A DNA stretch of 64,000 nt from Granulosicoccus sp045106475 (GTDB lineage: Bacteria; Pseudomonadota; Gammaproteobacteria; Granulosicoccales; Granulosicoccaceae). The position numbers and the translations under genes are program-made. The stretch spans positions 1 through 64,000 of the forward strand of contig JBGCEO010000008.1 in assembly GCA_045106475.1 (NCBI GenBank), in the 5' to 3' direction. Shown here piece by piece: positions 34,569 through 42,969 of the stretch (the stretch's first letter is position 1; each line of letters opens with the position of its first letter). The notes beneath the pieces are model-generated. The model saw only the letters and a list, made by a program, of their open reading frames with translations. It made no database searches and was not told the origin of the DNA.

Positions 34569-36617
34569 ATGAAGGTGTTTGATAGCCAAAAGAGGGGATT
34601 GCGTGGCTGGGCCATAGCATTCGCCTGTTTGCTATTAGCTGCCTGTGATTCCGGGGATAGTGTGCCTGGTCCCTCTCTGCTCGACGAAACTGATCCTCAG
34701 CAGTCTACCCCCCTTGTGGGTACACCTGTGCTCTCCGGTGCTCGCGCCCAGTTGCTGTTTACCGTCGATGAGGATTCGCTCCTTAGTGGCCGCTTCTATG
34801 ATCCTGTAGAGCCGTCACAGGTATCAGTTGCAATTCAAGCATTGCCTGAACACGGACTGTTGACACTTCAGCTGGGAGGCCAAGCATTTAATTATGAACC
34901 CGAGCCTGACTACTGGGGCCCCGATTCATTCACTTACTCAACGTTCAAGGGGGAGATCGTTGAGGTGATGTTGACCGTTAATCCGCAAAATGATTTACCG
35001 GTCCTATCACCAAACCTACCTCGAGTCGCTGAACAAGGGCGGCTGTTTACAGTCAGTCTGGATGCGAGCGATGCTGATGGTGATGAGCTTGTTTTTAGCG
35101 CATCCGGATTACCTGATTGGCTGGTTATCAATACGGACTCTGGCGAATTATCGGGGATTCCTACTCAAACCGATGTTGGTTTTTTCACAGGCATAACACT
35201 GCGTGTTACCGATTCGACTGGTTTGTTCGACGAACTTTTGGATGTGGTTTTTGAGGTAATTGATATTAATGACTCGCCTACCCTGAATACCTCGCAATTT
35301 CCAACCGAATTGTTGGGGCGTGAATCCATCACAGCGAACGTGTTTCCCGATGATGCAGACGGTGACGAAGTGACCTTGTCCGTGGAATCTAATACCTTTT
35401 TAGACGCGCTGGTTGTTGACGGCTCAATAACCCTGACCGCCGCTGATGTGAATGATGTGACATTGGTGAACCTTGTGTTACAGGCCACCGATCAACTGGG
35501 CGGAGTAACCCGCGAGGTTGTGCCGATTACCATTTTCCCACTCACGGCTTCAGGTCTGGGAATCACCCTCTCCGGCAGCGAGGAAGGCAGGGGCGTGCAT
35601 TTGGTTATTCTTGGAGATGGTTACCGGGAAGATCAACAGAATCTGTTTCGTGAGCATGTTGAGGATGTTATTGAAATGTTCGAAGCGGACAAGGGTATAG
35701 CCGGTCATATGGGAGCGTTCAATATTCACATGATAAGCACCGTGTCAACAGACTCGGGTGCTGATGATAATGATCAAGTCGATAGCCGTGATACCGCTTT
35801 CGACAGCATCTACAACTGCCGCTCTGTACCTAGACTCATCTGCGCAAATACGTTGGCAATGTTCGAAGCCTCCCTGTTGGAGTATCCCGCTGTTGATCAG
35901 CTTGTGCTGCTAGTTAACGACAATCGATACGGTGGCAGTGGCAATAGTGGTGGCAGCGTTGCAATAACCTCAGCTTATTCGCCACAAATTGCCCTGCATG
36001 AAATGGGTCATAGTCTTGCGGATTTGGCCGACGAATATGTTGACAGTCTCATCCTTGAAACAAATGGTTTGCCAGCCTTTGAAGAAGGTAGATACCCAAA
36101 TGTCAGCGGCTTTTCGGATCCTGCTAAGGTCCCCTGGACACATTGGATAGATGATGATGAAACCTACCCGCAGCTGTTTAATGAAGAGGGCGTAGGAGTC
36201 TTCGAAGGGGGGTTGTATCGAGAAAGGGGTGTATACCGTCCAACGTTTAATAGTCGCATGAGAAGTTTTGATGCACCATTTGGTGAAGTTAACAGCGAAC
36301 AATGGATTCTTCGGCTCTACACACTAACGGAAGGTATACGCGGGTTTTCGCCCATAGCAGAAACACTTGAGTTGGCTGCAGGGGAGCCGCAGGAATTCGT
36401 AGTCAGTCCTCTTTTCGATGATTCAATCCAGAACGTTGTCTGGGAGTTGAATGGAGAAAAACTGGACCCAGGGGGCGATCCCCATTCGTTGGTTATTTCT
36501 CTGCCTGCCGGGAACCATGAATTGTCCATGACGGTCTCAGATATAAGCGGTCGCATTCGCATTGCGCCCCCGCATGCGGGCATTTTTAACTGGACTTGGG
36601 AACTTACCGTACAGTGA
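34569..36617 (+). CDS. M64-type metallopeptidase lipoprotein with Ig/cadherin-like domains
   Basis: A 682-aa predicted lipoprotein (lipobox LLAAC, Cys 26). Residues about 50-140 form a cadherin-like/VCBS domain and 145-240 a putative-Ig domain (DASDADGDELVFSASGLPDWL); a further Ig-like segment runs to about 330. The peptidase region starts near VHLVILGDGYREDQQN and has the zinc signature HEMGHSLADLADEY at 477-490, typical of peptidase family M64 (IgA-peptidase-like). The last 90 residues are another beta domain. It should act on surface or extracellular proteins. The next gene overlaps its stop. Confidence 0.88.
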   Translation: MKVFDSQKRGLRGWAIAFACLLLAACDSGDSVPGPSLLDETDPQQSTPLVGTPVLSGARAQLLFTVDEDSLLSGRFYDPVEPSQVSVAIQALPEHGLLTLQLGGQAFNYEPEPDYWGPDSFTYSTFKGEIVEVMLTVNPQNDLPVLSPNLPRVAEQGRLFTVSLDASDADGDELVFSASGLPDWLVINTDSGELSGIPTQTDVGFFTGITLRVTDSTGLFDELLDVVFEVIDINDSPTLNTSQFPTELLGRESITANVFPDDADGDEVTLSVESNTFLDALVVDGSITLTAADVNDVTLVNLVLQATDQLGGVTREVVPITIFPLTASGLGITLSGSEEGRGVHLVILGDGYREDQQNLFREHVEDVIEMFEADKGIAGHMGAFNIHMISTVSTDSGADDNDQVDSRDTAFDSIYNCRSVPRLICANTLAMFEASLLEYPAVDQLVLLVNDNRYGGSGNSGGSVAITSAYSPQIALHEMGHSLADLADEYVDSLILETNGLPAFEEGRYPNVSGFSDPAKVPWTHWIDDDETYPQLFNEEGVGVFEGGLYRERGVYRPTFNSRMRSFDAPFGEVNSEQWILRLYTLTEGIRGFSPIAETLELAAGEPQEFVVSPLFDDSIQNVVWELNGEKLDPGGDPHSLVISLPAGNHELSMTVSDISGRIRIAPPHAGIFNWTWELTVQ

Positions 36618-37117
36618 GGTTTAGTGGACAAAAGATCATACTGGGCCTCTGCTTGGGGGTTTTGAGTACTGCAGCTTTGGCAGATTGGCGAGTGCTATTT
36701 CGTTTTGACGGTTCTGGGCACCACGTGCATAGCCTGACCAAAGCGCCCACGCGAGAGCGGCTTAGAAAATCAAGCAATTTGAGTGCATCTGCACCTGATG
36801 CGCGAAAACTGCCCATGGATTTGTCCGCAAGCGAGCGCGTCGCCGCAGCCAGATTGCAGCTACAGCCCAGAATTGCAACCTTGTTGTGGTTCGACGCTGA
36901 CGGGCAGTGGTTGGGCAGTACAGAAGTTCCTGATCCACGAGTGGCGCATTCACCCTCTCATATCGATGGTGTAAATGAGTCTTATATAGGTCTTAACCAT
37001 GGAGCCTGGCTGGCAACCGGACCTGACGAAGCGACAACCGTTACTGTACTTTTTGCCGCTTTTGATGCTCTAGCGTTGGGTAACGAAGAATGGCATGCTG
37101 TAATGTCAGAAGAATGA
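36614..37117 (+). CDS. Secreted protein coupled to the M64 peptidase
   Basis: A 167-aa protein of unknown function with a clear signal peptide (IILGLCLGVLSTAALA, cleavage before DWRV). The GTG at 36614 overlaps the preceding TGA stop (GTGA), so translation is coupled to the M64 gene. The mature part has one beta-rich segment (WRVLFRFDGSGHHVHSL) and a conserved-looking IATLLWFDADGQWLG. An accessory, substrate or inhibitor for the peptidase is conceivable. I do not recognise a domain. Confidence 0.7.
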   Translation: MRFSGQKIILGLCLGVLSTAALADWRVLFRFDGSGHHVHSLTKAPTRERLRKSSNLSASAPDARKLPMDLSASERVAAARLQLQPRIATLLWFDADGQWLGSTEVPDPRVAHSPSHIDGVNESYIGLNHGAWLATGPDEATTVTVLFAAFDALALGNEEWHAVMSEE

Positions 37118-37300
37118 CGACTAAAGCGCCCAGCCTATAAACTGTTAATTCACTTGGCAAACATGCAGATTGTTAGTGATAAACGTGCAACAAACCGTTG
37201 AAGCGTCACATTTTTCCCGCTATCAGCAATGTCCTAATCGGCTATGATGTGCCATTAGTCCCAAATTGAAGGGAGCCTCAACTGGATTTGAGGATTCCAT

Positions 37301-39232
37301 ATGCAGCAGCCTATGTCGGAACCTGAATTCGATAGCAAAAAAGACCCAGACACTGAGTCGATGTTCGATTTCCTCTCCGAGGACAGCGAACGGACGCGAG
37401 TGCGGAGCCCTGAAAGGAATCTTCAGGCCGAAAGGCCAATGCCCGTCATCAGAAAACCTGTTCCCGTGTCCGAGTCAGGACCGCTCCTTCCTCCCAAACC
37501 CGGAGATCCAGTCGAACCCCCACCTCAGCTCACTATAAGTAGCAAAGGTGATGATTTCGATTTTCTTGAAGATGAGCAATCCACGCGCGTTGCTCATAAA
37601 ACCTCGTTTGCACGAGATGATCAGCAAAATGTCACGCAGCTCAATCCTGAGAGACGACCCACTGCTCCTGTTGGTCAGAAGGATGGCAGAGGCCGATTTG
37701 ATCAGCAGGAATTTGACCAGCACGATAACGCTACTCAATTATCACCCAAGCCGACCAGGCCTGCGCCGACTGAGGCTATACCAACCAGACTCCCGGCATC
37801 AAACGATCAAAGGGTCGAAGAGGTCAGAAGGGTCAGTCATACAGATTCACTTCTAGACGATTTCGATCTAAATGAAGAGTTCAAATTTGAGGAAGATTGG
37901 AGTAGGGGTGTTCATGATGTAGTTGATTACGATGAGCAGCAAGATTCGCCAGGTCGCAAGCGCCTTCTATTTCTTGCACTGTCTCTTATTGTCATGGGGC
38001 TTGGAAGCTTTGCGTTTACTCAGCGCGATCAATGGTTACCGCAGACTGATAGTGCGAGCTCGATAAGTGATACTGCGTCCGATATCTTACCTTCGGGTAC
38101 GGGTAGCGCCACTGAGCAGCTGGAGCTGTCCGGCACAGCTGTTTCTATAGAGCCAAGCGCAGACGATGCCTTTTCTGCAGCCTCTGTTGATAATCAGGTA
38201 ATCGAATCCAGCTCATCACCGTTGATGCAGCGGTTTCGTAATCAGCTGTCAGAACTTGAAGCCCTGGTGGACAGTGGAGCAATTGACGAGGCTGAGCGCA
38301 CTCTAGCAGAAATGGATAGAGTCGTTTATGGCTATGGCGCATTTGAGTTTGGAGAGCTGGAAGCACGCATTGCTAACATTCGCAATGGGCAGAATGATCA
38401 GAGTCTTGCAACTGGTGATCAGGCGCAACGCACTCAAACTCAGCAATTAGATCAAGCGCAACAGGCAGCGGCGGCAGAGGCCGAGCGTGCGGAGCAGCTC
38501 AGGTTGGCTGAGCAGGCAGCTGCGGTGGAAGCACAGCGCTTGGAGCAGGTAACGGCTTCGAATCAGAATGTTGATAACAAGCAGGACGCAGATAAGCAGG
38601 CGACAGACCGGCAGATTGCCGAACAAAGAGCGGCAGCCCAAAGAGAGCAAGCACGCCGTCAGCGGCTAGTTGAGGCAAGGTTGAGAGCTGAAGCCAGCGA
38701 AGAACGCAGAAGACAGGAGGCTGCCGCTCAAGCAGCAGCTCAAGCAGCAGCACAAGCAGCAGCACAAGCAGCAGCGCAAGCAGCGGCTCAAGCAGCGGCT
38801 CAAGCAGCGGCAGCTGCGCAGGCTGTTGCAGTTGCTCCAGTGCAAGCCAACACGGGCTCTGACGCTGGTGCGAGTGTACAATCTGAGGGAAATCAGACCA
38901 TCACCGATGACGATCTGCAATTGGTTTATCGACGTTTCTCGAGTCTGCAGCTTGCAGTTAACGCTCGTGATATCAATGAAGTCATTGAACTGACTCAGCG
39001 ATCGGGTGCCAGAGTGCAACAGTTTTTACAGATGTTCGAAAATAGCGTTTCTATAGATTCCAGAATTAGAAATGTATCGACTCGGAACGCCACCGGTGAG
39101 ATTCATGGAACGTTACAGATTAATGGAGTAACTCGTGCTGATGGCAGTGTCATTAAGCCTCCCGCCAGCATCGCATCTGTCCCGCTTAGCAGTAAAAGGG
39201 ACGGAGAAGGCTGGACAGCTATTCGCTGGTAG
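37301..39232 (+). CDS. Single-pass membrane protein with acidic N-terminus and Ala/Gln coiled coil
   Basis: A 643-aa protein not recognised as a known family. The N-terminal 215 residues are acidic and disordered and repeat the motif FDFLSEDSERTRV / FDFLEDEQSTRV. One membrane helix follows (RLLFLALSLIVMGLGSFAF, about 221-239). Next come a helical segment with SELEALVDSGAIDEAERTLAEMD and a long Gln/Ala/Glu/Arg coiled coil ending in seven AQAA repeats (about 476-503). The final 110 residues form a globular domain (DLQLVYRRFSSLQLAVNARDINEVIELTQ). This resembles an NTF2-like fold, but I cannot confirm it. An GAGGA site precedes the ATG. Confidence 0.75.
   Translation: MQQPMSEPEFDSKKDPDTESMFDFLSEDSERTRVRSPERNLQAERPMPVIRKPVPVSESGPLLPPKPGDPVEPPPQLTISSKGDDFDFLEDEQSTRVAHKTSFARDDQQNVTQLNPERRPTAPVGQKDGRGRFDQQEFDQHDNATQLSPKPTRPAPTEAIPTRLPASNDQRVEEVRRVSHTDSLLDDFDLNEEFKFEEDWSRGVHDVVDYDEQQDSPGRKRLLFLALSLIVMGLGSFAFTQRDQWLPQTDSASSISDTASDILPSGTGSATEQLELSGTAVSIEPSADDAFSAASVDNQVIESSSSPLMQRFRNQLSELEALVDSGAIDEAERTLAEMDRVVYGYGAFEFGELEARIANIRNGQNDQSLATGDQAQRTQTQQLDQAQQAAAAEAERAEQLRLAEQAAAVEAQRLEQVTASNQNVDNKQDADKQATDRQIAEQRAAAQREQARRQRLVEARLRAEASEERRRQEAAAQAAAQAAAQAAAQAAAQAAAQAAAQAAAAAQAVAVAPVQANTGSDAGASVQSEGNQTITDDDLQLVYRRFSSLQLAVNARDINEVIELTQRSGARVQQFLQMFENSVSIDSRIRNVSTRNATGEIHGTLQINGVTRADGSVIKPPASIASVPLSSKRDGEGWTAIRW
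38726..38809 (+). repeat. 12-bp tandem repeat (seven copies) encoding AQAA
   Basis: Seven consecutive copies of GCNCAAGCAGCN within the coiled-coil gene. Third bases vary between copies. Length changes in multiples of 12 bp would keep the frame and alter the length of the coil. Confidence 0.9.
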
Positions 39233-39255
39233 CCAGGAAACCGGACCTAACTTTT

Positions 39256-39894
39256 ATGCACTTCTCCAATTGTAGGCGCTTGGCTGTCGGATTCCTGGCC
39301 CTGTTCCATTTTGTTGTATCCATTTTTTCATTAACGCCAGTTTCTACTTGGGCACAGGCTGTTGATGCTGAACCGCCAGTTGTTGATTTTCAAGCTGTCA
39401 GTCAAGGTGTAAAGGGCGACGGCCAGGTGTTTACCGCCACAGTGACGGACAATGTCAATCTTGTTTCAGTCCTGCTGCATTTCAGGCTCGATGGTGAATC
39501 GTTGTATGAAATACAAGAAATGAAACCACTGGGCAACACTGATATCTATACAACTACTATCGAGACCAGCGATGCTATCGAATCGGTCGATGGTATTCAG
39601 TATTACATTGAAGCCGTGGATGCCGCAGGCAATCGCACACTGGAAGGCTTTGCGTTTGATCCCATTGAGCGTTTACTCATCGATCGTCAAGTAGCTGCAC
39701 CTGAAAACACGACTCAAAGTTCCACTACGTCTGCAGAGAGTACGATTGGTTCAGGTATGTCCACCGGCCGCAAAGTTCTCTATGGACTGCTCGGTGTTAT
39801 CATTGTGGGTGCTCTTGCATCCTCCTCTGGTGGGGGAGGCGGCAGTTCCCAACAGGGTGTTGATGTCACTGTCGTGGTAGACCCTTTACCATGA
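39256..39894 (+). CDS. Secreted, C-terminally anchored Ig-like protein
   Basis: A 212-aa protein with a signal peptide ending near STWAQA. One beta-sandwich domain follows (DAEPPVVDFQAV to GNRTLEGFAFDPIE), resembling Ig/fibronectin-type folds. A Ser/Thr linker precedes a C-terminal hydrophobic helix (VLYGLLGVIIVGALASS) with a Gly/Ser-rich tail and a final beta segment. It is 23 nt after the coiled-coil gene and overlaps the next gene by ATGA, so all three are one transcript. No specific family is recognised; the topology suggests a surface-exposed or periplasmic anchored protein. Confidence 0.72.
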   Translation: MHFSNCRRLAVGFLALFHFVVSIFSLTPVSTWAQAVDAEPPVVDFQAVSQGVKGDGQVFTATVTDNVNLVSVLLHFRLDGESLYEIQEMKPLGNTDIYTTTIETSDAIESVDGIQYYIEAVDAAGNRTLEGFAFDPIERLLIDRQVAAPENTTQSSTTSAESTIGSGMSTGRKVLYGLLGVIIVGALASSSGGGGGSSQQGVDVTVVVDPLP

Positions 39895-42134
39895 AAAAGT
39901 ACTTACCAGCTATTAGCGTCAAAAGCAATTTACGTAGGTTCACTACCTATGCGCTGCTATTCATAGCAGCAATTTTTGTCGTATCCTGTACCAATAACAA
40001 TGAGAGCGGACAAGTTGGCGTAGACGGCAATCAGGCCGCTATGGCGTTCACAGCGCCTGCTCGTTTGTTGCAATCACGCATTGTGGTGCGTGAGAATTTG
40101 ATACTTGAAGTAACCATCGAAGGCCGGGTTCAAACCGTGCTTCCCAATGCCAGTGGACAGTATGTTTTTAGAACAACGGTAACGCCCAATACTTCCACTG
40201 TTGTTTCACTGGTTTGGTTTGAACAAATTGGTGACACCTTACTTACCCTGGCCACGGCTAGTAAACCGCTCAATGTGGGGTCCGTGTCGAGCCCGGCAAC
40301 TCTAAGGTTTGCCGATTCTGAATTCAATACAGAAATCGATGATGATGATGACGGTTTTTCAAACTTAAGAGAAAGGCAAGAAGGGACTCGCTTTGATGAT
40401 TCGAACGATCCTGATACGGCCCCTATCATTGTGACTCTTAACTTTCGTGTTTTTCTGCCTGTTGAACTAGAGAACGCTAGTGAAGAAGTCCGAGCCCAAG
40501 TAAGCGCGCAGGCATTTGTCAACGATCAGGTTGTCATTCTAAGCAGAGAGGGCGATCAATGGCGTGGTTCGACTAGTGTGACAGAAGGATCGGATCCTTT
40601 GATTACAGCTAATTTCTTTGCAACTGCGGAACAGGTATTACAGCTGGCAAATTTCTCTCGCAGTCAAAATGTAGGTACCGGAGCCAACATCGATTTTCTT
40701 AGCGATGTTTACGAGGTGGAGTCGTTTAACAACGACGGTGACGCATTCAGCAACGCCCAGGAAATCGCTGCGGGCAGCGATCCTTTAAATCCAAGTGATC
40801 CGGATAGTGACGGCGATACATTGGCTGATGATGCTGATAACTGTCCGGCCATTGCAAATACTGATCAGGCGGATGCGGACAACGACGGCCTTGGGGACCT
40901 TTGTGACCCATTCAACAACCTGGTGGATCCTGATGAAGACGGCATCAGTAATTCTGATTTCCCACCTGATAATTGTCCTGACGATCCGAACCCGGATCAA
41001 GCGGACGTGGACAATGATGGCATCGGAAACGTCTGTGATAATACTAACGGCCTGGATCCTGATGATGATCAAGTCGATAATCCAGCGGACAACTGCCCGA
41101 TTAATGCTAACTCTGATCAGGCAGATATCGACGACGATGGTATCGGTGATGTGTGCGACCCGTTCAACAATCTGATTGATCCGGATGAAGATGGAGTAAA
41201 CAACACCGATAGCCCTCCTGATAACTGTCCGGAAACGGCAAATCCAAACCAGGCTGATGCTGACAATGATGGTGTCGGTGACGTATGTGAGTTACCCAAT
41301 GTGTTGCCTGTTGCCAATGCTGGTGATGATCAGACAGTTGTTGAGGGTCAAGTAGTGCTTCTGGATGGCACTGGTAGCAATGATGCTGGAGATAATGGCT
41401 CACTGGTTAGCTTTCAATGGTTTGAAGGTTCTGTTGGGCTGGCTACTGGGGAGACCGCATCGTTGGCAACCTTATCTGTTGGGGTGCACTTGATAGATTT
41501 AGTGGTAACCGACAATGATGGAGGTACGGCCACTGATCAGTTGACGGTTACGATCACCGCAGCACCGGTCGCGAACGTACCGCCGACAGCAAGCGCAGGT
41601 GCGGATCAAAGCGTTGAGTTGGGCGACACAGTGCAATTAAGTGGCAGTGGTACTGATAGTGATGGCACGGTGGTGAGTCTGGAGTGGTTTACCGATGGTG
41701 CAAACACGCCGTTTGCAACAGGCGCTACTGCGACTATTTCGACACTGCCGCTGGGTGACAATGACATTACCTTGGTGGTCACTGATGATGATGGGGCAAC
41801 CGATTCAGATCAGCTGACTGTTACGGTTACCGAACCGCCGGCCGCGAACGTGCCACCTACGGCAGTGGCAGGTCCGGATCAGAGCGTTGAGGAAGGAACA
41901 ACAATACTGTTGGATGGCAGCTTGAGCAATGATGATGGTGATGGTGGCACGCTGGTAAGTTTTGAGTGGTTTGACGTGACGACACCGGCTGCTCCGATAT
42001 CGTTGTCAACTGATGCTATGGCATCGATTGACTTACTTCTGGGGGTCTATCAGATTGAGCTCTTAGTCGTTGACGACAGTGGAGGTACTGATACGGATCA
42101 GTTAGAAGTTACCGTGACCGAAGCGACCATATAG
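39891..42134 (+). CDS. Lipoprotein with thrombospondin type 3 repeats and three PKD-like domains
   Basis: A 747-aa predicted lipoprotein (lipobox FVVSC). A beta-rich N-terminal part includes EIDDDDDGFSNLRE. From about residue 300 to 470 there are several thrombospondin type 3 repeats, each with DNCP, N-x-DQADxDxDGxGDxCD and Asp-rich calcium sites. Three PKD/Ig-like domains start near 471, 561 and 651; the last two are near-duplicates in DNA as well as protein. Such proteins are calcium-stiffened surface stalks, carbohydrate-binding or adhesive. It overlaps the preceding gene by ATGA. Confidence 0.85.
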   Translation: MKKYLPAISVKSNLRRFTTYALLFIAAIFVVSCTNNNESGQVGVDGNQAAMAFTAPARLLQSRIVVRENLILEVTIEGRVQTVLPNASGQYVFRTTVTPNTSTVVSLVWFEQIGDTLLTLATASKPLNVGSVSSPATLRFADSEFNTEIDDDDDGFSNLRERQEGTRFDDSNDPDTAPIIVTLNFRVFLPVELENASEEVRAQVSAQAFVNDQVVILSREGDQWRGSTSVTEGSDPLITANFFATAEQVLQLANFSRSQNVGTGANIDFLSDVYEVESFNNDGDAFSNAQEIAAGSDPLNPSDPDSDGDTLADDADNCPAIANTDQADADNDGLGDLCDPFNNLVDPDEDGISNSDFPPDNCPDDPNPDQADVDNDGIGNVCDNTNGLDPDDDQVDNPADNCPINANSDQADIDDDGIGDVCDPFNNLIDPDEDGVNNTDSPPDNCPETANPNQADADNDGVGDVCELPNVLPVANAGDDQTVVEGQVVLLDGTGSNDAGDNGSLVSFQWFEGSVGLATGETASLATLSVGVHLIDLVVTDNDGGTATDQLTVTITAAPVANVPPTASAGADQSVELGDTVQLSGSGTDSDGTVVSLEWFTDGANTPFATGATATISTLPLGDNDITLVVTDDDGATDSDQLTVTVTEPPAANVPPTAVAGPDQSVEEGTTILLDGSLSNDDGDGGTLVSFEWFDVTTPAAPISLSTDAMASIDLLLGVYQIELLVVDDSGGTDTDQLEVTVTEATI

Positions 42135-42247
42135 TACGTCACAATTATTCGATCACTCCCTTATAGCCGGCATAGAAAATACGTTAAATGTCATTTTCTG
42201 GGCTGTTGCTCCCAGAATAAAAAACTGCCACTTGTCATGCTCAAGGT

Positions 42248-42949
42248 ATGTCTCGCATGGCCCTCTTTCCACTCTTAGTTGCTTTCATCGTCCTCGTGGT
42301 TATCGCGCGGGAACGACTGAGTCCAAGTGCATTGGATGCGACTGCTGGTAGGGATGTTTATTCCCAGTTGTATAGCCAATCTGATTCGGACTATTGGAAA
42401 AATAGCGGATCACTTCAAGCTCAAACGCCTTTAGATTATGAAACCGGTGCTAAGCAAGGTACCACTGAAGTGTTGCTCGACATAGAGAGCTATGAAGATG
42501 CTGATTATGGTTTTACTGTAGCTATACCCACTGGGTGGCAGAAAATTATAGCCGCTGAAACTGATGAGAGCTTTTCGCAGCTTGAGCCTGGCTATGCTGT
42601 TGGTTTTGAATCACCCCACCAGGGCGAAGAAGATCAATTTGCCGACTATTTGTTGATCGAAGTACTACCTGGAAGAGACTCAGGCCTTTTCGAATCCGAT
42701 GGTAAGAACCGTCGTCGGATTTCTATCAATGGACAATCAGCATGGATGGACAGGCTTGAGGTAAAAGGTGAGCGTGGAGGCCTGACAGAGGTTGATTTAA
42801 CTATTTTCCAGGCCGAGATATCCGGCCTGGGCTACACGGTTGGACTGTATGCCATAGGAGAACCTTCGCGGGCAAAACTGATGTCAGAAGCTTTCGAGGT
42901 TATCGTTCGAACATTCAGGCTATCGGTTTCTCCATTTCCAATATCCTGA
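42248..42949 (+). CDS. N-terminally anchored periplasmic protein of unknown function
   Basis: A 233-aa protein with an N-terminal hydrophobic helix (MALFPLLVAFIVLVVIA), either a signal anchor or signal peptide. The rest is a single domain with YGFTVAIPTGWQKI, as in PsbP/DUF1795-like proteins, and VIVRTFRL near the end. An ATG at 42257 fits better to the AAGG site at 42243-42246. It is convergent with the GH16 gene (20 nt apart), and 114 nt after the TSP3 gene. Function unknown. Confidence 0.65.
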   Translation: MSRMALFPLLVAFIVLVVIARERLSPSALDATAGRDVYSQLYSQSDSDYWKNSGSLQAQTPLDYETGAKQGTTEVLLDIESYEDADYGFTVAIPTGWQKIIAAETDESFSQLEPGYAVGFESPHQGEEDQFADYLLIEVLPGRDSGLFESDGKNRRRISINGQSAWMDRLEVKGERGGLTEVDLTIFQAEISGLGYTVGLYAIGEPSRAKLMSEAFEVIVRTFRLSVSPFPIS

Positions 42950-42969
42950 ACTGGCATTTCTCTGCATCT

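Noticed and set aside
38726..38809. Tandem repeat as a CRISPR array
   Set aside because: The units are 12 bp with no spacers and encode protein in frame.
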